Of a stretch of 64,000 nt of DNA, positions 1 through 9,994 are shown piece by piece. This stretch comes from Dyadobacter sp. 676 (GTDB lineage: Bacteria; Bacteroidota; Bacteroidia; Cytophagales; Spirosomataceae): NCBI RefSeq assembly GCF_040448675.1, contig NZ_CP159289.1, forward strand, positions 3,125,001 to 3,189,000, given 5' to 3'. How positions within the stretch are numbered: position 1 is the stretch's first letter; the number at the start of each line of letters is the position of its first letter. The notes below the pieces were generated by a model, which worked only from the letters and a program-made list of their open reading frames with translations, did no database searches and was not told the origin of the DNA. The translations under genes were made by a program, and so were the position numbers.

Positions 1-75
1 CTTACAGGACCGGAGATTACAGAATGCTTTTAACGGTTTTTCCTAACTTTGGCTTTTGCTATATATTATAAGTAA

Positions 76-2361
76 TTGGAAAAGCATACAACTTTGAACC
101 ACAACGATTATCTATCGACCTTGAATGAGCCCCAACGGGAGGCTGTGCTGCACGGAAATGGCCCTTTGATGATCATTGCGGGCGCGGGTTCGGGGAAAAC
201 CAGGGTACTTACCTACCGCATTGCGCGGCTTATCGAGACGGGTGTCGACCCATTCCGCATTTTGTCCCTCACATTTACCAATAAAGCCGCCGGCGAAATG
301 CGCAGCCGGATCGAAGGTGCCGTAGGTACCGAGGCGCGGAATATCTGGATGGGGACTTTCCACTCTGTTTTTGCCAAAATCCTCCGTATCGAGGCCCGCT
401 ACCTGGGTTATACCAGTGATTTCTCGATCTATGATACCGACGACTCGAAGTCGTTGTTAAGAAGCATCATCAAGGAGTACAACCTCGACGATAAGGTTTA
501 CAAGGCCAATGTGGTCTTTAACCGGATCTCGGGCGCGAAGAACCGGCTCATTTCGGCGGACGACTACATTAATAATGCAGTGATCCAGGCCGACGACGAT
601 GCGGCGAAAATGAAGGAGATCGGCAGGTTGTATAAAACTTATGTAACGCGCTGCTTCCAGGCCAATGCGATGGATTTCGACGACCTGCTGTTCAACACCA
701 ATATTCTTTTCCGCGATTTCCCCGACGTGTTATATAAGTACCAGCACAAGTTTCAGCATGTGATGGTGGACGAGTTTCAGGATACGAACGTTTCGCAATA
801 CCTGATTACCAGGAAATTGTCGGCCGTACACCGCAACATAGTCGTCGTGGGTGACGATGCACAGAGCATTTACGCATTCCGCGGCGCCAACATCGAGAAT
901 ATCCTCAATTTCGAAAAGGACTTCCCCGATGTGCGGGTGATCAAGCTGGAACAGAACTATCGCTCGACGAGCAATATCGTGAATGCCGCCAACTCGGTGA
1001 TCGCGCGCAACAAGGCGCAGCTTGAAAAACATACATTTACTTCCAACGAGGAAGGCGCACTGATCGACGTGATCAAGGCTAGCTCCGATAATGAAGAAGG
1101 CCGGCTGGTGGCGACGGCGATTTTTGAAGAAAAAATGCAGAAATCGCTGCGGAACGAGCATTTCGCGATTTTGTACCGGACCAATGCACAGTCGCGCTCA
1201 TTTGAGGAAGCCCTGCGAAAATTGGGGATCAAATACCGGATAGTGGGCGGCCAGTCTTTTTACCAGAGGAAAGAAATCAAGGATTTGCTGGCCTACCTGC
1301 GGTTTACAGTGAACCAGCGGGATGAAGAAGCTTTCAAACGGATCATTAATTTACCCAAAAGAGGAATTGGCGATACGACGGTAGCTAAAATCGCGGTGAC
1401 TGCCTCGGAAAATAATGTTGCGATCTGGGATGTGGTGGCTAATATCAATCAATTTGGCTCGGGACGCTCCATCACACCTATCGAAGGGTTCGCCACGCTA
1501 ATCAAAAGTTTTAAAATCCTGGTCGAAGAAGGTAAGGATGCTTATGAAATTGCTTCCCACATCGCCAAAGCGTCGGGCATATTGCGTGAATTGTATGAAG
1601 ATAAGACCGTAGAAGGCCTTTCGCGCTACGAAAACGTGCAGGAATTGCTGAACGGGATCAAAGAGTTCGTCGACAGTGAGGAGAATGAGGACAAGACGCT
1701 CAGCGCATTCCTTCAATCTGTTTCACTATTAACCAATGCCGACGAGCCCGACGACAACAACGACCACGACCGTGTGACGATGATGACGATTCACTCGGCC
1801 AAGGGCCTGGAATTCAGGAATGTGTTCATTGTGGGACTGGAAGAAGATCTTTTTCCAAGCCAGATGATGCTGGAAAGCCGGCAGGACCTCGAAGAAGAAA
1901 GAAGGCTTTTCTACGTGGCGATCACGCGCGCCGAGAAAAAATTGTCGTTCTCCTATGCCGAGAGCCGTTATCAATGGGGCCGGCTGAAAATGTGCGAGCC
2001 GAGCCGCTTCCTGCTCGAAGTCGATCAGCGGTATCTGAATGTCAATAAAATGGTGCAAAGCGCCCTGGACCGTGATACTACGCCGCCGGTCACGACTTTT
2101 GCACGCAACCTTATTCAAAGAAAAACAGAAGCCAGGCCGGCAGCAACGGCTGCTACAAGCCATGTCCCGTCGCCCGATTTTGTACCCACCGACACGTTTG
2201 ACCTCGCCGAAGGAGACAAGGTCGAGCATTTGAAATTCGGTTTCGGGGTGGTGACCAAGATGGACGTCAATGGTACGGACAGAAAGGCGACGGTCAAATT
2301 TGACCTGGTAGGAGAAAAGACGCTGCTGCTGAGTTTCGCAAAACTGCGGGTACTGAAATAA
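76..2361 (+). CDS. pcrA: UvrD/PcrA-type superfamily 1A DNA helicase
   Basis: ATP-dependent 3'-5' DNA helicase of the UvrD/PcrA/Rep family, acting in repair and in clearing proteins or recombination intermediates from DNA. The 761-residue product has the whole SF1A motif set: Q-motif LNEPQREAV (about residues 16-24), Walker A GAGSGKT (36-42), Walker B with DEFQDTN (about 231), GDDAQSIYAFRGA (about 259), QNYRS (about 292), TIHSAKGLEF (about 571) and VAITRAEKKL (about 614). The last 60 residues (GDKVEHLKFGFGVVTKMD) match the Tudor-like tail of PcrA. Length is normal for the family. The start is TTG at 76; another TTG at 94 is possible. The gene stands alone, 87 bp before the next plus-strand gene. 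The choice between pcrA and uvrD is by the tail and is not certain. Confidence 0.95.
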   Translation: MEKHTTLNHNDYLSTLNEPQREAVLHGNGPLMIIAGAGSGKTRVLTYRIARLIETGVDPFRILSLTFTNKAAGEMRSRIEGAVGTEARNIWMGTFHSVFAKILRIEARYLGYTSDFSIYDTDDSKSLLRSIIKEYNLDDKVYKANVVFNRISGAKNRLISADDYINNAVIQADDDAAKMKEIGRLYKTYVTRCFQANAMDFDDLLFNTNILFRDFPDVLYKYQHKFQHVMVDEFQDTNVSQYLITRKLSAVHRNIVVVGDDAQSIYAFRGANIENILNFEKDFPDVRVIKLEQNYRSTSNIVNAANSVIARNKAQLEKHTFTSNEEGALIDVIKASSDNEEGRLVATAIFEEKMQKSLRNEHFAILYRTNAQSRSFEEALRKLGIKYRIVGGQSFYQRKEIKDLLAYLRFTVNQRDEEAFKRIINLPKRGIGDTTVAKIAVTASENNVAIWDVVANINQFGSGRSITPIEGFATLIKSFKILVEEGKDAYEIASHIAKASGILRELYEDKTVEGLSRYENVQELLNGIKEFVDSEENEDKTLSAFLQSVSLLTNADEPDDNNDHDRVTMMTIHSAKGLEFRNVFIVGLEEDLFPSQMMLESRQDLEEERRLFYVAITRAEKKLSFSYAESRYQWGRLKMCEPSRFLLEVDQRYLNVNKMVQSALDRDTTPPVTTFARNLIQRKTEARPAATAATSHVPSPDFVPTDTFDLAEGDKVEHLKFGFGVVTKMDVNGTDRKATVKFDLVGEKTLLLSFAKLRVLK

Positions 2362-2448
2362 ATGCAGGAGAATGGTGAAAGTATGTTAATTCCAAGCTTT
2401 TTTTGTAATAAATCTTACCCTAAACTTCACTGATTAAAACCATACATT

Positions 2449-3945
2449 ATGTTTATTGAAAAAGATATTCAACAAATAAAGGAAAGAGGGAGCGATCTGA
2501 GCGTCATAGAAGAGCAAGTCCGCTATTTTGAAAAAGGCTTTCCGTTTTTGCAACTGTCGAAGGCGGCCACGGTGGGCGACGGCATTATCAGGTTGACGGA
2601 CGATGAGATTGCCCGGCTAATCAGTGAGTACGACAAAAGTGCTGCGGACGGCGAAATTGCACTTTTGAAATTTGTACCGGCTTCCGGTGCGGCTACCCGT
2701 ATGTTCAAGTCGCTGTTCAGTTTTTTGCAGGAAGATAAAAAGGACAAGTCGGTTGAAGAATTTTTCACGAGGCTGAAAGATTTCGCATTTTATGAGGATC
2801 TGAAAGTATGCCTGGCCGCCGACGGGTACGATATCGAGGCGGCTGACGAGAAAACGATTGCTTCCTACTTCCTGACCAGCAAAGGGTTGGGATATGGCGA
2901 GCTGCCAAAAGGGCTTTTGAAATTCCATAATTATCCCGACCGCTCCCGCACGCCGCTGGAAGAGCATCTGGTGGAAGGCGCGAAGTATGCGAATGCGGGA
3001 AGCAATGTACAAATCCATTTTACGGTATCGCCGGAGCATCGCGATAAATTCGAAAAACTGGTGGTAGAAGTACTTCCCGGTTACCAGACGCAATACGGTG
3101 TTCGCTATATCGTGTCTTTCTCAGAACAAAAAAGCTCGACCGACACCATCGCCGTTAACCTCGACAATACACCATTCCGCGAAAAGGACAACTCGCTGTT
3201 GTTCCGCCCGGCAGGCCACGGCGCATTGCTCGAAAATCTCGGACAGCTGGACGCGGACATTATTTTTATCAAAAACATCGATAATGTTGTTCCCGACCGC
3301 ATTAAGGGCGAGACCATTACCTATAAAAAGGCATTGGCGGGCATTGTATTAAGATACCAGAAAAAAATCTTCGCTTACCTCGATAAACTCGCCGGAAATC
3401 CCGACGCCGCATTGCTTACAGAACTTGATAACTTTTTCCGTAAAGAACTTTGCGTGATCCCGCCAGTCGGTTTCGAATCATGGAGCGATGGGCAAAAGAA
3501 GGAATATTTCATCAGGAAGCTGGATCGGCCGTTGCGTGCGTGCGGAATGGTGAAAAACCAGGGTGAGCCAGGGGGCGGGCCTTTCTGGGCGGAGAATGCC
3601 GATGGATCGTCATCGCTGCAAATTGTAGAATCGGCTCAGGTGGATGTCGATAATGCGGATCAAAACAGTATTTTCAAGAACTCGACACACTTTAATCCCG
3701 TCGATCTGGTGTGTGCGGTGAAGAATAGAAAGGGCGAACTCTATGATCTGAAGAAGTTCCGGGACCCGCAGACGGGCTTCATTACAGGCAAATCCAAGGA
3801 CGGTAAGGAGCTGAAGGCGCAGGAATTGCCCGGTTTGTGGAATGGTTCCATGGCCGACTGGAATACCCTGTTCGTAGAAGTGCCGCTGATCACCTTCAAT
3901 CCTGTAAAAACGGTGAACGACCTGCTCCGCGAGCAGCATCAATAG
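2449..3945 (+). CDS. DUF4301 family protein
   Basis: A 498-residue cytoplasmic protein of the Bacteroidota-specific DUF4301 family; its function is not established. No signal peptide or membrane segment is seen. A glycine-rich stretch near residue 80 (PASGAATRMF) and a later acidic stretch (LDADIIFIKNIDNV, about residue 270) recall the nucleotide-binding loop and metal-binding strand of nucleotidyltransferase-fold enzymes such as UDP-sugar pyrophosphorylases; that link is inference. A second conserved-looking block, GMVKNQGEPGGGPFW, lies near residue 365. The ATG start follows an AT-rich 87-bp gap. A strong bidirectional terminator follows 20 bp after the stop. The family assignment comes from overall sequence recognition. 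Confidence 0.85.
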   Translation: MFIEKDIQQIKERGSDLSVIEEQVRYFEKGFPFLQLSKAATVGDGIIRLTDDEIARLISEYDKSAADGEIALLKFVPASGAATRMFKSLFSFLQEDKKDKSVEEFFTRLKDFAFYEDLKVCLAADGYDIEAADEKTIASYFLTSKGLGYGELPKGLLKFHNYPDRSRTPLEEHLVEGAKYANAGSNVQIHFTVSPEHRDKFEKLVVEVLPGYQTQYGVRYIVSFSEQKSSTDTIAVNLDNTPFREKDNSLLFRPAGHGALLENLGQLDADIIFIKNIDNVVPDRIKGETITYKKALAGIVLRYQKKIFAYLDKLAGNPDAALLTELDNFFRKELCVIPPVGFESWSDGQKKEYFIRKLDRPLRACGMVKNQGEPGGGPFWAENADGSSSLQIVESAQVDVDNADQNSIFKNSTHFNPVDLVCAVKNRKGELYDLKKFRDPQTGFITGKSKDGKELKAQELPGLWNGSMADWNTLFVEVPLITFNPVKTVNDLLREQHQ

Positions 3946-3965
3946 CATTTGCAGCGATACCAAAT

Positions 3966-3999
3966 AAAAAATGGTCGGAAGCGCTTCCGACCATTTTTT
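3966..3999 (+). terminator. Bidirectional intrinsic terminator
   Basis: A perfect palindrome with arms ATGGTCGGAAGC (3971-3982) and GCTTCCGACCAT (3983-3994), flanked by A6 on the left and T5 on the right. It ends the DUF4301 gene. The flanking A-run also lets it stop minus-strand transcription coming from the Lrp-type gene. Confidence 0.9.
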
Positions 4000-4017
4000 A
4001 TTCAAGTTTATGGGTCT

Positions 4018-4110
4018 AGAGTTTAAAGTTCAGAGTTTAAAGTTCAGAGTTTAAAGTTCAGAGTTTAAAGTTCAGAGTTTAAAGTTTAAGTCAACTCTCG
4101 ACTCATCAAC
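4018..4110. repeat. 14-bp direct repeats followed by inverted copies
   Basis: Four exact tandem copies of the 14-mer GTTTAAAGTTCAGA (4021-4076) plus partial copies on both sides. They are followed by AACTCT/GACTC/AACTCT words (about 4090-4112), which are inverted relatives of AGAGTT/GAGTC. The array lies between the 3' ends of two convergent genes, just after a terminator. No coding signal is present. Confidence 0.85.
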
Positions 4111-4119
4111 TCTTAAGCA

Positions 4120-4593
4120 TCAAGGTATCGGTAACACTTTGCTTTCTTTGAATGTCGAGAGGATCACCATCGTTTGGGTGCTGGCAACCTCTTCGATTTC
4201 GTTGATTTTTTCGAGCATCAGCTTTTGGTAGGTGCTGATGTCTTTGGAAATCACACGTAAAAGGAAATCACCTGTCCCTGTAATGTGATGGCATTCAATG
4301 ACTTCCGGGATGGCGTGAATTTTCTCTACAAATGACTCAGTTACCGCCTTGCGGTGGCCAACCAGTGAAATCTGGACAAAAGTGCTCACGCCCAATCCTA
4401 CTTTTTCAGGTTCCAGTTGCGCATGGTAGCTTTTGATGATTCCCGATTGTTCCAATTTTTTCACGCGCTCCAGCGTCGGGGCCGGTGAAAGGCCTATTTC
4501 TTTGGATAATTGGGCGTTGGTTATCTTCGCGTTGGTTTGTAAAATCTCCAGTACTTTGCGGTCTATCTGATCTAACTTAATAATGGCCGACAT
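4120..4593 (-). CDS. Lrp/AsnC family transcriptional regulator
   Basis: A 157-residue DNA-binding regulator of the Lrp/AsnC family, which senses amino acids or related metabolites and binds DNA as dimers to octamers. The N-terminus (LDQIDRKVLEILQTNAKITN) opens the winged helix-turn-helix; the recognition helix lies around IGLSPAPTLERVKKLEQSGII (residues about 33-53). The C-terminal half (70-150) is the ligand-binding RAM domain, with the GTGDFLLRV element typical of the family. Length is normal. It is transcribed away from the fucose synthase gene's 3' end, 185 bp upstream on the same strand, so it probably has its own promoter. Its target and effector cannot be read from sequence. Confidence 0.95.
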   Translation of the reverse strand: MSAIIKLDQIDRKVLEILQTNAKITNAQLSKEIGLSPAPTLERVKKLEQSGIIKSYHAQLEPEKVGLGVSTFVQISLVGHRKAVTESFVEKIHAIPEVIECHHITGTGDFLLRVISKDISTYQKLMLEKINEIEEVASTQTMVILSTFKESKVLPIP

Positions 4594-4778
4594 TTCTCTA
4601 TGACTAAGGTTTATATGACGCCCCCATTCCGAGGCGCTGCAAAACTAATTAGTTTCCCGAAGATTCTTGTAATATTATACTGAAAATTTGTCCAAAAAAA
4701 GAATTATCGTAGGTAAAATATGATTTTAGTATTGAAATATTAGGCTATTTCAAATGTAACCTGTTGTCCTCGCTGTGG

Positions 4779-5720
4779 TTACACGGCATAAGTTTCTATT
4801 TTTTCCAGGAAATCCTGGTAAGTCCGGGTAATGCCCTCTTCCAGTTCGATCGTGTGTTTCCAGCCCAATGCATGCAGCTTGCTGACGTCCATCAGTTTTC
4901 TTGGTGTACCGTCAGGCTTGTCGGTATTCCACTTGATTTCTCCCTCATAACCGACCACTTTCCGGATCATTTCGGCCAAATCCTTAATGGCCACATCCGC
5001 ACCTACTCCGACGTTCAGGAAGCCTGCCTCGTTGTAGTTCTGCATCAGAAAATAGCAGGCGGCCGCCAGGTCGTCGGCGTGAAGGAATTCGCGGAGCGGC
5101 GAACCCGTACCCCAAAGCTCCACAAACGGCTTGCCTTCTTCTTTCGCCTCATGGAACTTGCGGATCATGGCCGGCAGGACGTGCGAATTGTTGAGATCGT
5201 AATTGTCGTTCGGTCCATATAAATTGGTGGGCATTACCGAAATGAAATTGCAGCCGTATTGCGCTCGGTAGGCTTCGCACATCTTGATACCTGCAATTTT
5301 CGCGATGGCGTAGGGTTCGTTGGTAGGTTCGAGCAGGCCGGTAAGCAGCGAATCTTCCTGTAAGGGCTGCGGCGCCAGTTTCGGATAAATGCAGCTGGAT
5401 CCCAGGAACATCAGCTTTTTAGCGCCCGTGCGGTATGCGCTGTCGATGACGTTATTCTGTATCAGCAAGTTATCGTTCAGAAATTCAGCGCGGTAAATAT
5501 TGTTCGCCATAATGCCTCCCACCTTGGCGGCGGCGAGAAAGATGTATTCAGGGCGTTCCGCTTCAAAAAATGCCCGCACGTCGGCCTGATTACGAAGATC
5601 GAGCTCGGACGAGGTTCTGGTGATGATATTGTCGAATCCTTCTTTTTCCAGTTTTCTTAGAATGGCGGAACCAACCATTCCCCGGTGCCCGGCAATATAA
5701 ATTTTAGCGCTTTTTTCCAC
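4779..5720 (-). CDS. fcl: GDP-L-fucose synthase
   Basis: NADPH-dependent epimerase/reductase that turns GDP-4-keto-6-deoxy-D-mannose into GDP-L-fucose for surface polysaccharide. The 313-residue protein is an extended short-chain dehydrogenase: Rossmann motif GHRGMVGSA (about residues 12-20), the SSCIYP segment holding the catalytic serine (about 107), and the YAIAK catalytic Tyr-Lys pair (about 136-140). The family hallmark [11 protein letters not shown] is intact and length is typical. GDP-mannose 4,6-dehydratase (gmd), the usual partner, is not in this window. A 93-bp divergent gap separates it from the YwqK-like gene. Confidence 0.95.
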   Translation of the reverse strand: MEKSAKIYIAGHRGMVGSAILRKLEKEGFDNIITRTSSELDLRNQADVRAFFEAERPEYIFLAAAKVGGIMANNIYRAEFLNDNLLIQNNVIDSAYRTGAKKLMFLGSSCIYPKLAPQPLQEDSLLTGLLEPTNEPYAIAKIAGIKMCEAYRAQYGCNFISVMPTNLYGPNDNYDLNNSHVLPAMIRKFHEAKEEGKPFVELWGTGSPLREFLHADDLAAACYFLMQNYNEAGFLNVGVGADVAIKDLAEMIRKVVGYEGEIKWNTDKPDGTPRKLMDVSKLHALGWKHTIELEEGITRTYQDFLEKIETYAV

Positions 5721-5813
5721 GGTGTTTTTTTAAATTTGTATTGGAAATCAATATAGAAAAAACCAATTCGTTACAAAAGTAACAATCTTGCCCAGAAGAA
5801 AAATCCTATATTC

Positions 5814-6830
5814 ATGCAAAGAGTAGCACTGTTTTGCGGCTTTTTTACAATCTGTCTCTCGGTTTCCGCTCAGGGTCAGGAAGGTCGGAAGGACACCCCA
5901 GCCCCGTCCTGGCTTCCCAAAGAGCAGGTGAAAAAGGATACGGCTACGCGTTCCAACGACCTGAAATCGTTCGTTTCGGGGCTGGATCCCGTAGTAGGAG
6001 CATCGGCACCCGGCGGGAAGGGCAAATCCACAAACCTTTCGACGTTGTTCGGCGAGACGATCCCCGACCTCGGGCTTCGCGTAAAAGAATACAAAAACCA
6101 GAAGAAAGACCGGAAGGCGCGAAAAGAAAGGGCCCGCCTTGCAAAAGTGCAATACGAGGGCATTCCGATGCAGAGTATGTCGGTCAAGTACGGCAGCGGC
6201 GACCGCGCCACGGTCGAGAATTTCCACGTATTGAAAGAATATAAGCCCATTGACCCATACGTGCGCGCGACGGAAACGAGGTGGTACGACAAAAAAAGCC
6301 GGAAGCTGAGCTCTTCCGTCGTGAAAGACAAGGCGCAGGCCCTTCCATTGCATGGATCATATAAAAAGTATAGTGGCGAAAACCTGATCGAGGAAGGATA
6401 TTATTACATGGGTGTCAAAGACGGCCGTTGGGTAAAATATGATACCAAGTACAACCTCATCGACAAGGCTATGTGGCACCGTGGGTTCCCTGCCGAATCG
6501 CGCATAACTTATTATGACTCAGCGCACACGCAGATCAAGGAAGTAGTGCCGATCGCCTTCGGAGAAGTGGAAGGCGAATACCTGCAGTTTTATAAGGAAG
6601 GACAGCTCGCGGTGGACGGCAAGTATGATTCCGGCAAAAAAGTGGGCCGTTGGGTCGAATATTACCAGTTCCGCCGCCAGCGCAAGAAAGAAATCCAATA
6701 TCCCAAAACCGCCTGGGACGATGATTTCGAGCCATTTATTCTGCGCGAATGGGACGAAAAAGGTAAGCTGCTTTACGATTACACTAAAGACCCCCGCGCA
6801 TCCGCTGAAGAGGAGGAAACCGAAAATTAG
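5814..6830 (+). CDS. Exported YwqK/MORN-like repeat protein
   Basis: A 338-residue protein with an N-terminal signal peptide (hydrophobic residues 4-20, ending near SVSAQGQ) and a basic, charged middle part. The C-terminal half carries repeats of the kind ENLIEEGYYYMGVKDGRWVKY and QLAVDGKYDSGKKVGRWVEYY. These are the two-strand G-x-W-x-x-Y repeats that databases call MORN variant or 'YwqK family antitoxin'. In Bacteroidota such proteins are usually exported and unrelated to toxin neutralisation; that is family knowledge, not shown here. It lies head to tail with the next membrane protein (46-bp gap). A TAAATTTG box at 5731-5738 could be its -7 element. Confidence 0.75.
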   Translation: MQRVALFCGFFTICLSVSAQGQEGRKDTPAPSWLPKEQVKKDTATRSNDLKSFVSGLDPVVGASAPGGKGKSTNLSTLFGETIPDLGLRVKEYKNQKKDRKARKERARLAKVQYEGIPMQSMSVKYGSGDRATVENFHVLKEYKPIDPYVRATETRWYDKKSRKLSSSVVKDKAQALPLHGSYKKYSGENLIEEGYYYMGVKDGRWVKYDTKYNLIDKAMWHRGFPAESRITYYDSAHTQIKEVVPIAFGEVEGEYLQFYKEGQLAVDGKYDSGKKVGRWVEYYQFRRQRKKEIQYPKTAWDDDFEPFILREWDEKGKLLYDYTKDPRASAEEEETEN

Positions 6831-6876
6831 CTGGCGGATGGTTGAAAATCACGAGTCACCTGCTTAATTAGCGTGC

Positions 6877-8571
6877 ATGTTTTCATTTTTCCTCCGTTTT
6901 GTCAGAGAAAAAGGCTGGCTTGCATGGTTATTGTGCCTGATACCCGTTCTGATTTATATTTGGGTATTTAAGGTCATTGCATTGAATGTCAACTATGTAG
7001 CATTCGACGACATCCTGATCCTGGGCATTATTCCGGAATTTTCGAAAGCCGACCTCGCCACAAAGTGGAAGTTGCTGACGACCCTTTTCCCGGAGCACCG
7101 CCTGGTTTTTTCACGCTCCGTAATCCTGCTTTTACACAAAACCTTCGGCACAGTCGACCTTGTGTGGCCGATGATTATCGCCAATAGCTGCTGGGCGCTT
7201 TGCGCGTTGGTTTTTTACCGTGCATTCCGGCATTTAAGGGTTTCTGTCTGGTATTTTGTGCCGGTTATGTGGCTCTGGTTTAATATCCAGTCGTTTGAGA
7301 ACATCTTCTGGGGCGTGAGCTCGCTTTGCAATTTCGGAGTGATCCTTTTTGTGCTTTGCGCGCTCTATTTTGCGGCTTACGAAACCCGGCGGATCGCCAT
7401 TTCGCTGTTGTTTGCCGTCGCAGCTACGTTCACTTACGGCAATGGATTGATGGTTTTTCCGGTAATAGGCCTGATATCCTTGCTGGGAGGCTACCGCAGG
7501 CAGTTCCTGATCACCTTCGCTACGGCGCTCGTTATCGCCGTTATCTATTTCATCGATTTTACGCCCATCACCCAAAATCTCGATTTCTCTGATCCAAAAC
7601 AGGTGAAGGAAGGCTTTTTCGGGTTCTTCGGCTTCATAGGCTCCTGGGCGACACTAACAGCATACGGTACGCCAATTTCCGGCCTATACGCGGCGGCGGC
7701 CATGGGAATGCTGATGATTGCCGCTTTTTTTGTTTTATACCGAAAACAATACATCCCGCTCTGGAACTCGACCTGGTTAAAAGACCGCTACGACAACCCG
7801 ACAGCGCTTTTTGCGCTTGCAATAGCAATTTTTACGGGCATTACCGCCCTAGCCCTCACATATAAACGTATCCCCACCGACACTTTCGAAGGCATGTTCA
7901 AGGGACGCTACCGGATGTATTCGACCTTGTGGTGTATTGCCCTTTATATGGGATTTATCGCGATTGCCCGGCCGACAGTCCGGAGGCGATTCGCCCCGGG
8001 GATATTTGGCGCGGCTATTATCGTAAACCTCGTGCTGCTTCACGGCAATTTCGCCGGCGCCGTTAACAACCGTCGTGCGGCCATCGCGCAGGAATTCAAT
8101 GCGCGGTACAATGCCGACTGGCTTGGCCTGCGTATGTTTTCGATGGACCAGCGGCATTATGAAAAGATCCGGTCATACTACCGCTCCGGCGATCCGCTTT
8201 CGGAAGGCTGGAACCCGCGCGCGGATTCCGTACATTGCGGCAGCGCGTATCAGCCGGACGAGGTCGGCCTGCTCGGTAATCATATTGTCGTGGGTTTTCA
8301 CCGGGATTTTTTCAAACCCGAAAAAGATTACTCCGACGGCGCTTATGTGATCCTTAAATCGGCCGGGCATGTTTACGCATCGCCTCCCAACCAGGCGGCA
8401 GTGCCGCTGAAAACGACGCTGCGGCGCGGCATGTATTTCAGCAGAGGGATTAATGCAAGTTTTCATACCGCGAATGTCGAACCTGGTATTTACAAAATTT
8501 ACCTGCTCGTGCGCAAAAACGGACGGAATACGATTCACTGTACCGGCAAGACGTGGGAAGAGAAGGAATGA
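6877..8571 (+). CDS. Polytopic membrane protein of unknown function
   Basis: A 564-residue protein with roughly ten predicted transmembrane helices through residue 390 (for example LAWLLCLIPVLIYIWVFKVIA and FALAIAIFTGITALAL) and a soluble C-terminal domain of about 170 residues that should lie outside the cytoplasm. The first large loop contains DDILILG and EHRLVFSRSV. This layout resembles GT-C glycosyltransferases and the glucosyltransferase-like membrane proteins of O-antigen modification, but no diagnostic motif is clear, so the activity is unknown. The ATG at 6877 is directly followed by the first hydrophobic stretch. The stop codon abuts the stop of the convergent peptidase gene with no spacer. 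Confidence 0.75.
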   Translation: MFSFFLRFVREKGWLAWLLCLIPVLIYIWVFKVIALNVNYVAFDDILILGIIPEFSKADLATKWKLLTTLFPEHRLVFSRSVILLLHKTFGTVDLVWPMIIANSCWALCALVFYRAFRHLRVSVWYFVPVMWLWFNIQSFENIFWGVSSLCNFGVILFVLCALYFAAYETRRIAISLLFAVAATFTYGNGLMVFPVIGLISLLGGYRRQFLITFATALVIAVIYFIDFTPITQNLDFSDPKQVKEGFFGFFGFIGSWATLTAYGTPISGLYAAAAMGMLMIAAFFVLYRKQYIPLWNSTWLKDRYDNPTALFALAIAIFTGITALALTYKRIPTDTFEGMFKGRYRMYSTLWCIALYMGFIAIARPTVRRRFAPGIFGAAIIVNLVLLHGNFAGAVNNRRAAIAQEFNARYNADWLGLRMFSMDQRHYEKIRSYYRSGDPLSEGWNPRADSVHCGSAYQPDEVGLLGNHIVVGFHRDFFKPEKDYSDGAYVILKSAGHVYASPPNQAAVPLKTTLRRGMYFSRGINASFHTANVEPGIYKIYLLVRKNGRNTIHCTGKTWEEKE

Positions 8572-9846
8572 TCAGAACTTGTCGCGCATCCGTGTGAGAA
8601 TGCGTTCTACTTCCTTGCGCACATCGGCGGTGGGTTGGGTAAAATTGTTATTCATAAAGCTGAAAGCAAGTATCTTGCCTTTTCTGGTTATCAAATAGCC
8701 GCTCAGGTTATAAACATTGCTTAAACTGCCGGTTTTCGCATAAACAAACGGCGTCTCGCCTTTGAAGAGGTTTTTTAAAGTACCGCTTTTTCCTCCTGCC
8801 GGCAGTATTTTGAATAGCCTTTCCTGCGGGACTTTCGCGTAAATTTTCTGCAATAATGCGACCATCGTCCTGGGCGTAAACAAGTTATAGCGGCTGAGCC
8901 CCGAGCCATCTTTCCAAACCGGTTTATCCGGCACGTCGGCCAGATGGTGTTCGATCGCATGTGAGATAGCTTTTTCGGTGTTGAGCGGCAGTTTGTTGGC
9001 GGTTGCATAGAGCAGCATCAGTTGTTCCGCCAGCATATTATCGCTGACCTGCATCATGCGGGTGTAAAGTGAATCCGACGGAATGCTGTGCACCGTTTGC
9101 AGCTCTATTTCCAAGGGAATATCTATCAGTTTGATTTCTTTTTTCAGCGTATCGTTCAACAATTGCAGGGTCAGCAGGTCGCTCATATGGACCGGTATGT
9201 CGCGTGTAATGCTTTGATTACCTGACAGTTTAGGGTAATGAAAGACATTTTGCAGTTCTTCCCTTTCGATGCCCGAAACGGTGGTGTCGGGCACAAGCGA
9301 CTTTTGCCAGAAGCGGGGATTGGCCCGGTATTCACCGGCCGGCGTGGTTTTGAAGCGCACAATATTGCCGTAAACCGGCATGGCGGTCACCTCCGGTTGA
9401 TAATAATCGTTGTAATCGCTCCAAGCCCATCCTGGACCGAAACGTTTGTTTTCAAAATGATAGGGGGTGTAAAAAATCTGGTCCTTGCGGCCTTTCAGAA
9501 AGTCGAAAACCTTGCTATACGGCAGGTCGGGGTGCAGTAGCGAAGGGTCCCCGGTACCGCGGATAATGAGCAGTTCGCCCCATTCGAGGTATTCCAGGCC
9601 CGGAATGGAATCGCCAAGAGCGGAAAGGCCCGCATAAAAGCTGAACAGTTTGGTGTTGGACGCAGGAACGAAATATCTGTTGGCCTGATACGACGCGATC
9701 GGCTTCTTTTCGCCAATGCGGGCGATCGAAACGCCGGTATGTTGTTGACTTAAAACCACCGAGCGATCGATTTCACGTTTGAGATAATGGGAGGCGGAAC
9801 AGCCCGATAATATGACAATACTGATGAAGAAGAGCAGCGTGCGCAT
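8572..9846 (-). CDS. dacB: D-Ala-D-Ala carboxypeptidase/endopeptidase lipoprotein (PBP4 type, S13)
   Basis: A class C penicillin-binding protein that trims or cleaves D-Ala crosslinks in peptidoglycan in the periplasm. The 424-residue protein starts with a lipoprotein signal (VILSGC lipobox, Cys16). The active-site triad motifs are all present: SNTK (S63-K66), SDN (about 267) and KTG (about 370). Family members carry an extra domain between the first two motifs, and the spacing here fits. Being slightly shorter than E. coli DacB (about 477) is common in Bacteroidota. It is convergent with the preceding gene and the two stop codons touch. Confidence 0.93.
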   Translation of the reverse strand: MRTLLFFISIVILSGCSASHYLKREIDRSVVLSQQHTGVSIARIGEKKPIASYQANRYFVPASNTKLFSFYAGLSALGDSIPGLEYLEWGELLIIRGTGDPSLLHPDLPYSKVFDFLKGRKDQIFYTPYHFENKRFGPGWAWSDYNDYYQPEVTAMPVYGNIVRFKTTPAGEYRANPRFWQKSLVPDTTVSGIEREELQNVFHYPKLSGNQSITRDIPVHMSDLLTLQLLNDTLKKEIKLIDIPLEIELQTVHSIPSDSLYTRMMQVSDNMLAEQLMLLYATANKLPLNTEKAISHAIEHHLADVPDKPVWKDGSGLSRYNLFTPRTMVALLQKIYAKVPQERLFKILPAGGKSGTLKNLFKGETPFVYAKTGSLSNVYNLSGYLITRKGKILAFSFMNNNFTQPTADVRKEVERILTRMRDKF

Positions 9847-9994
9847 GGAAAGGGGTTAAAATGAACTTTAAACAAAGATAATATTTTAGCGGTATTGGCA
9901 AATTTATCAAACGAGCGGCTTATCGCTTTCGATAAAGCCACGAATGCAATTACTTTGTAAAATCTGATTTACCACAATTAAAAAGCATGTTTTG

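Noticed and set aside
5814..6830. Toxin-antitoxin component (YwqK name)
   Set aside because: The family name is misleading here: the protein has a signal peptide and no adjacent toxin gene.
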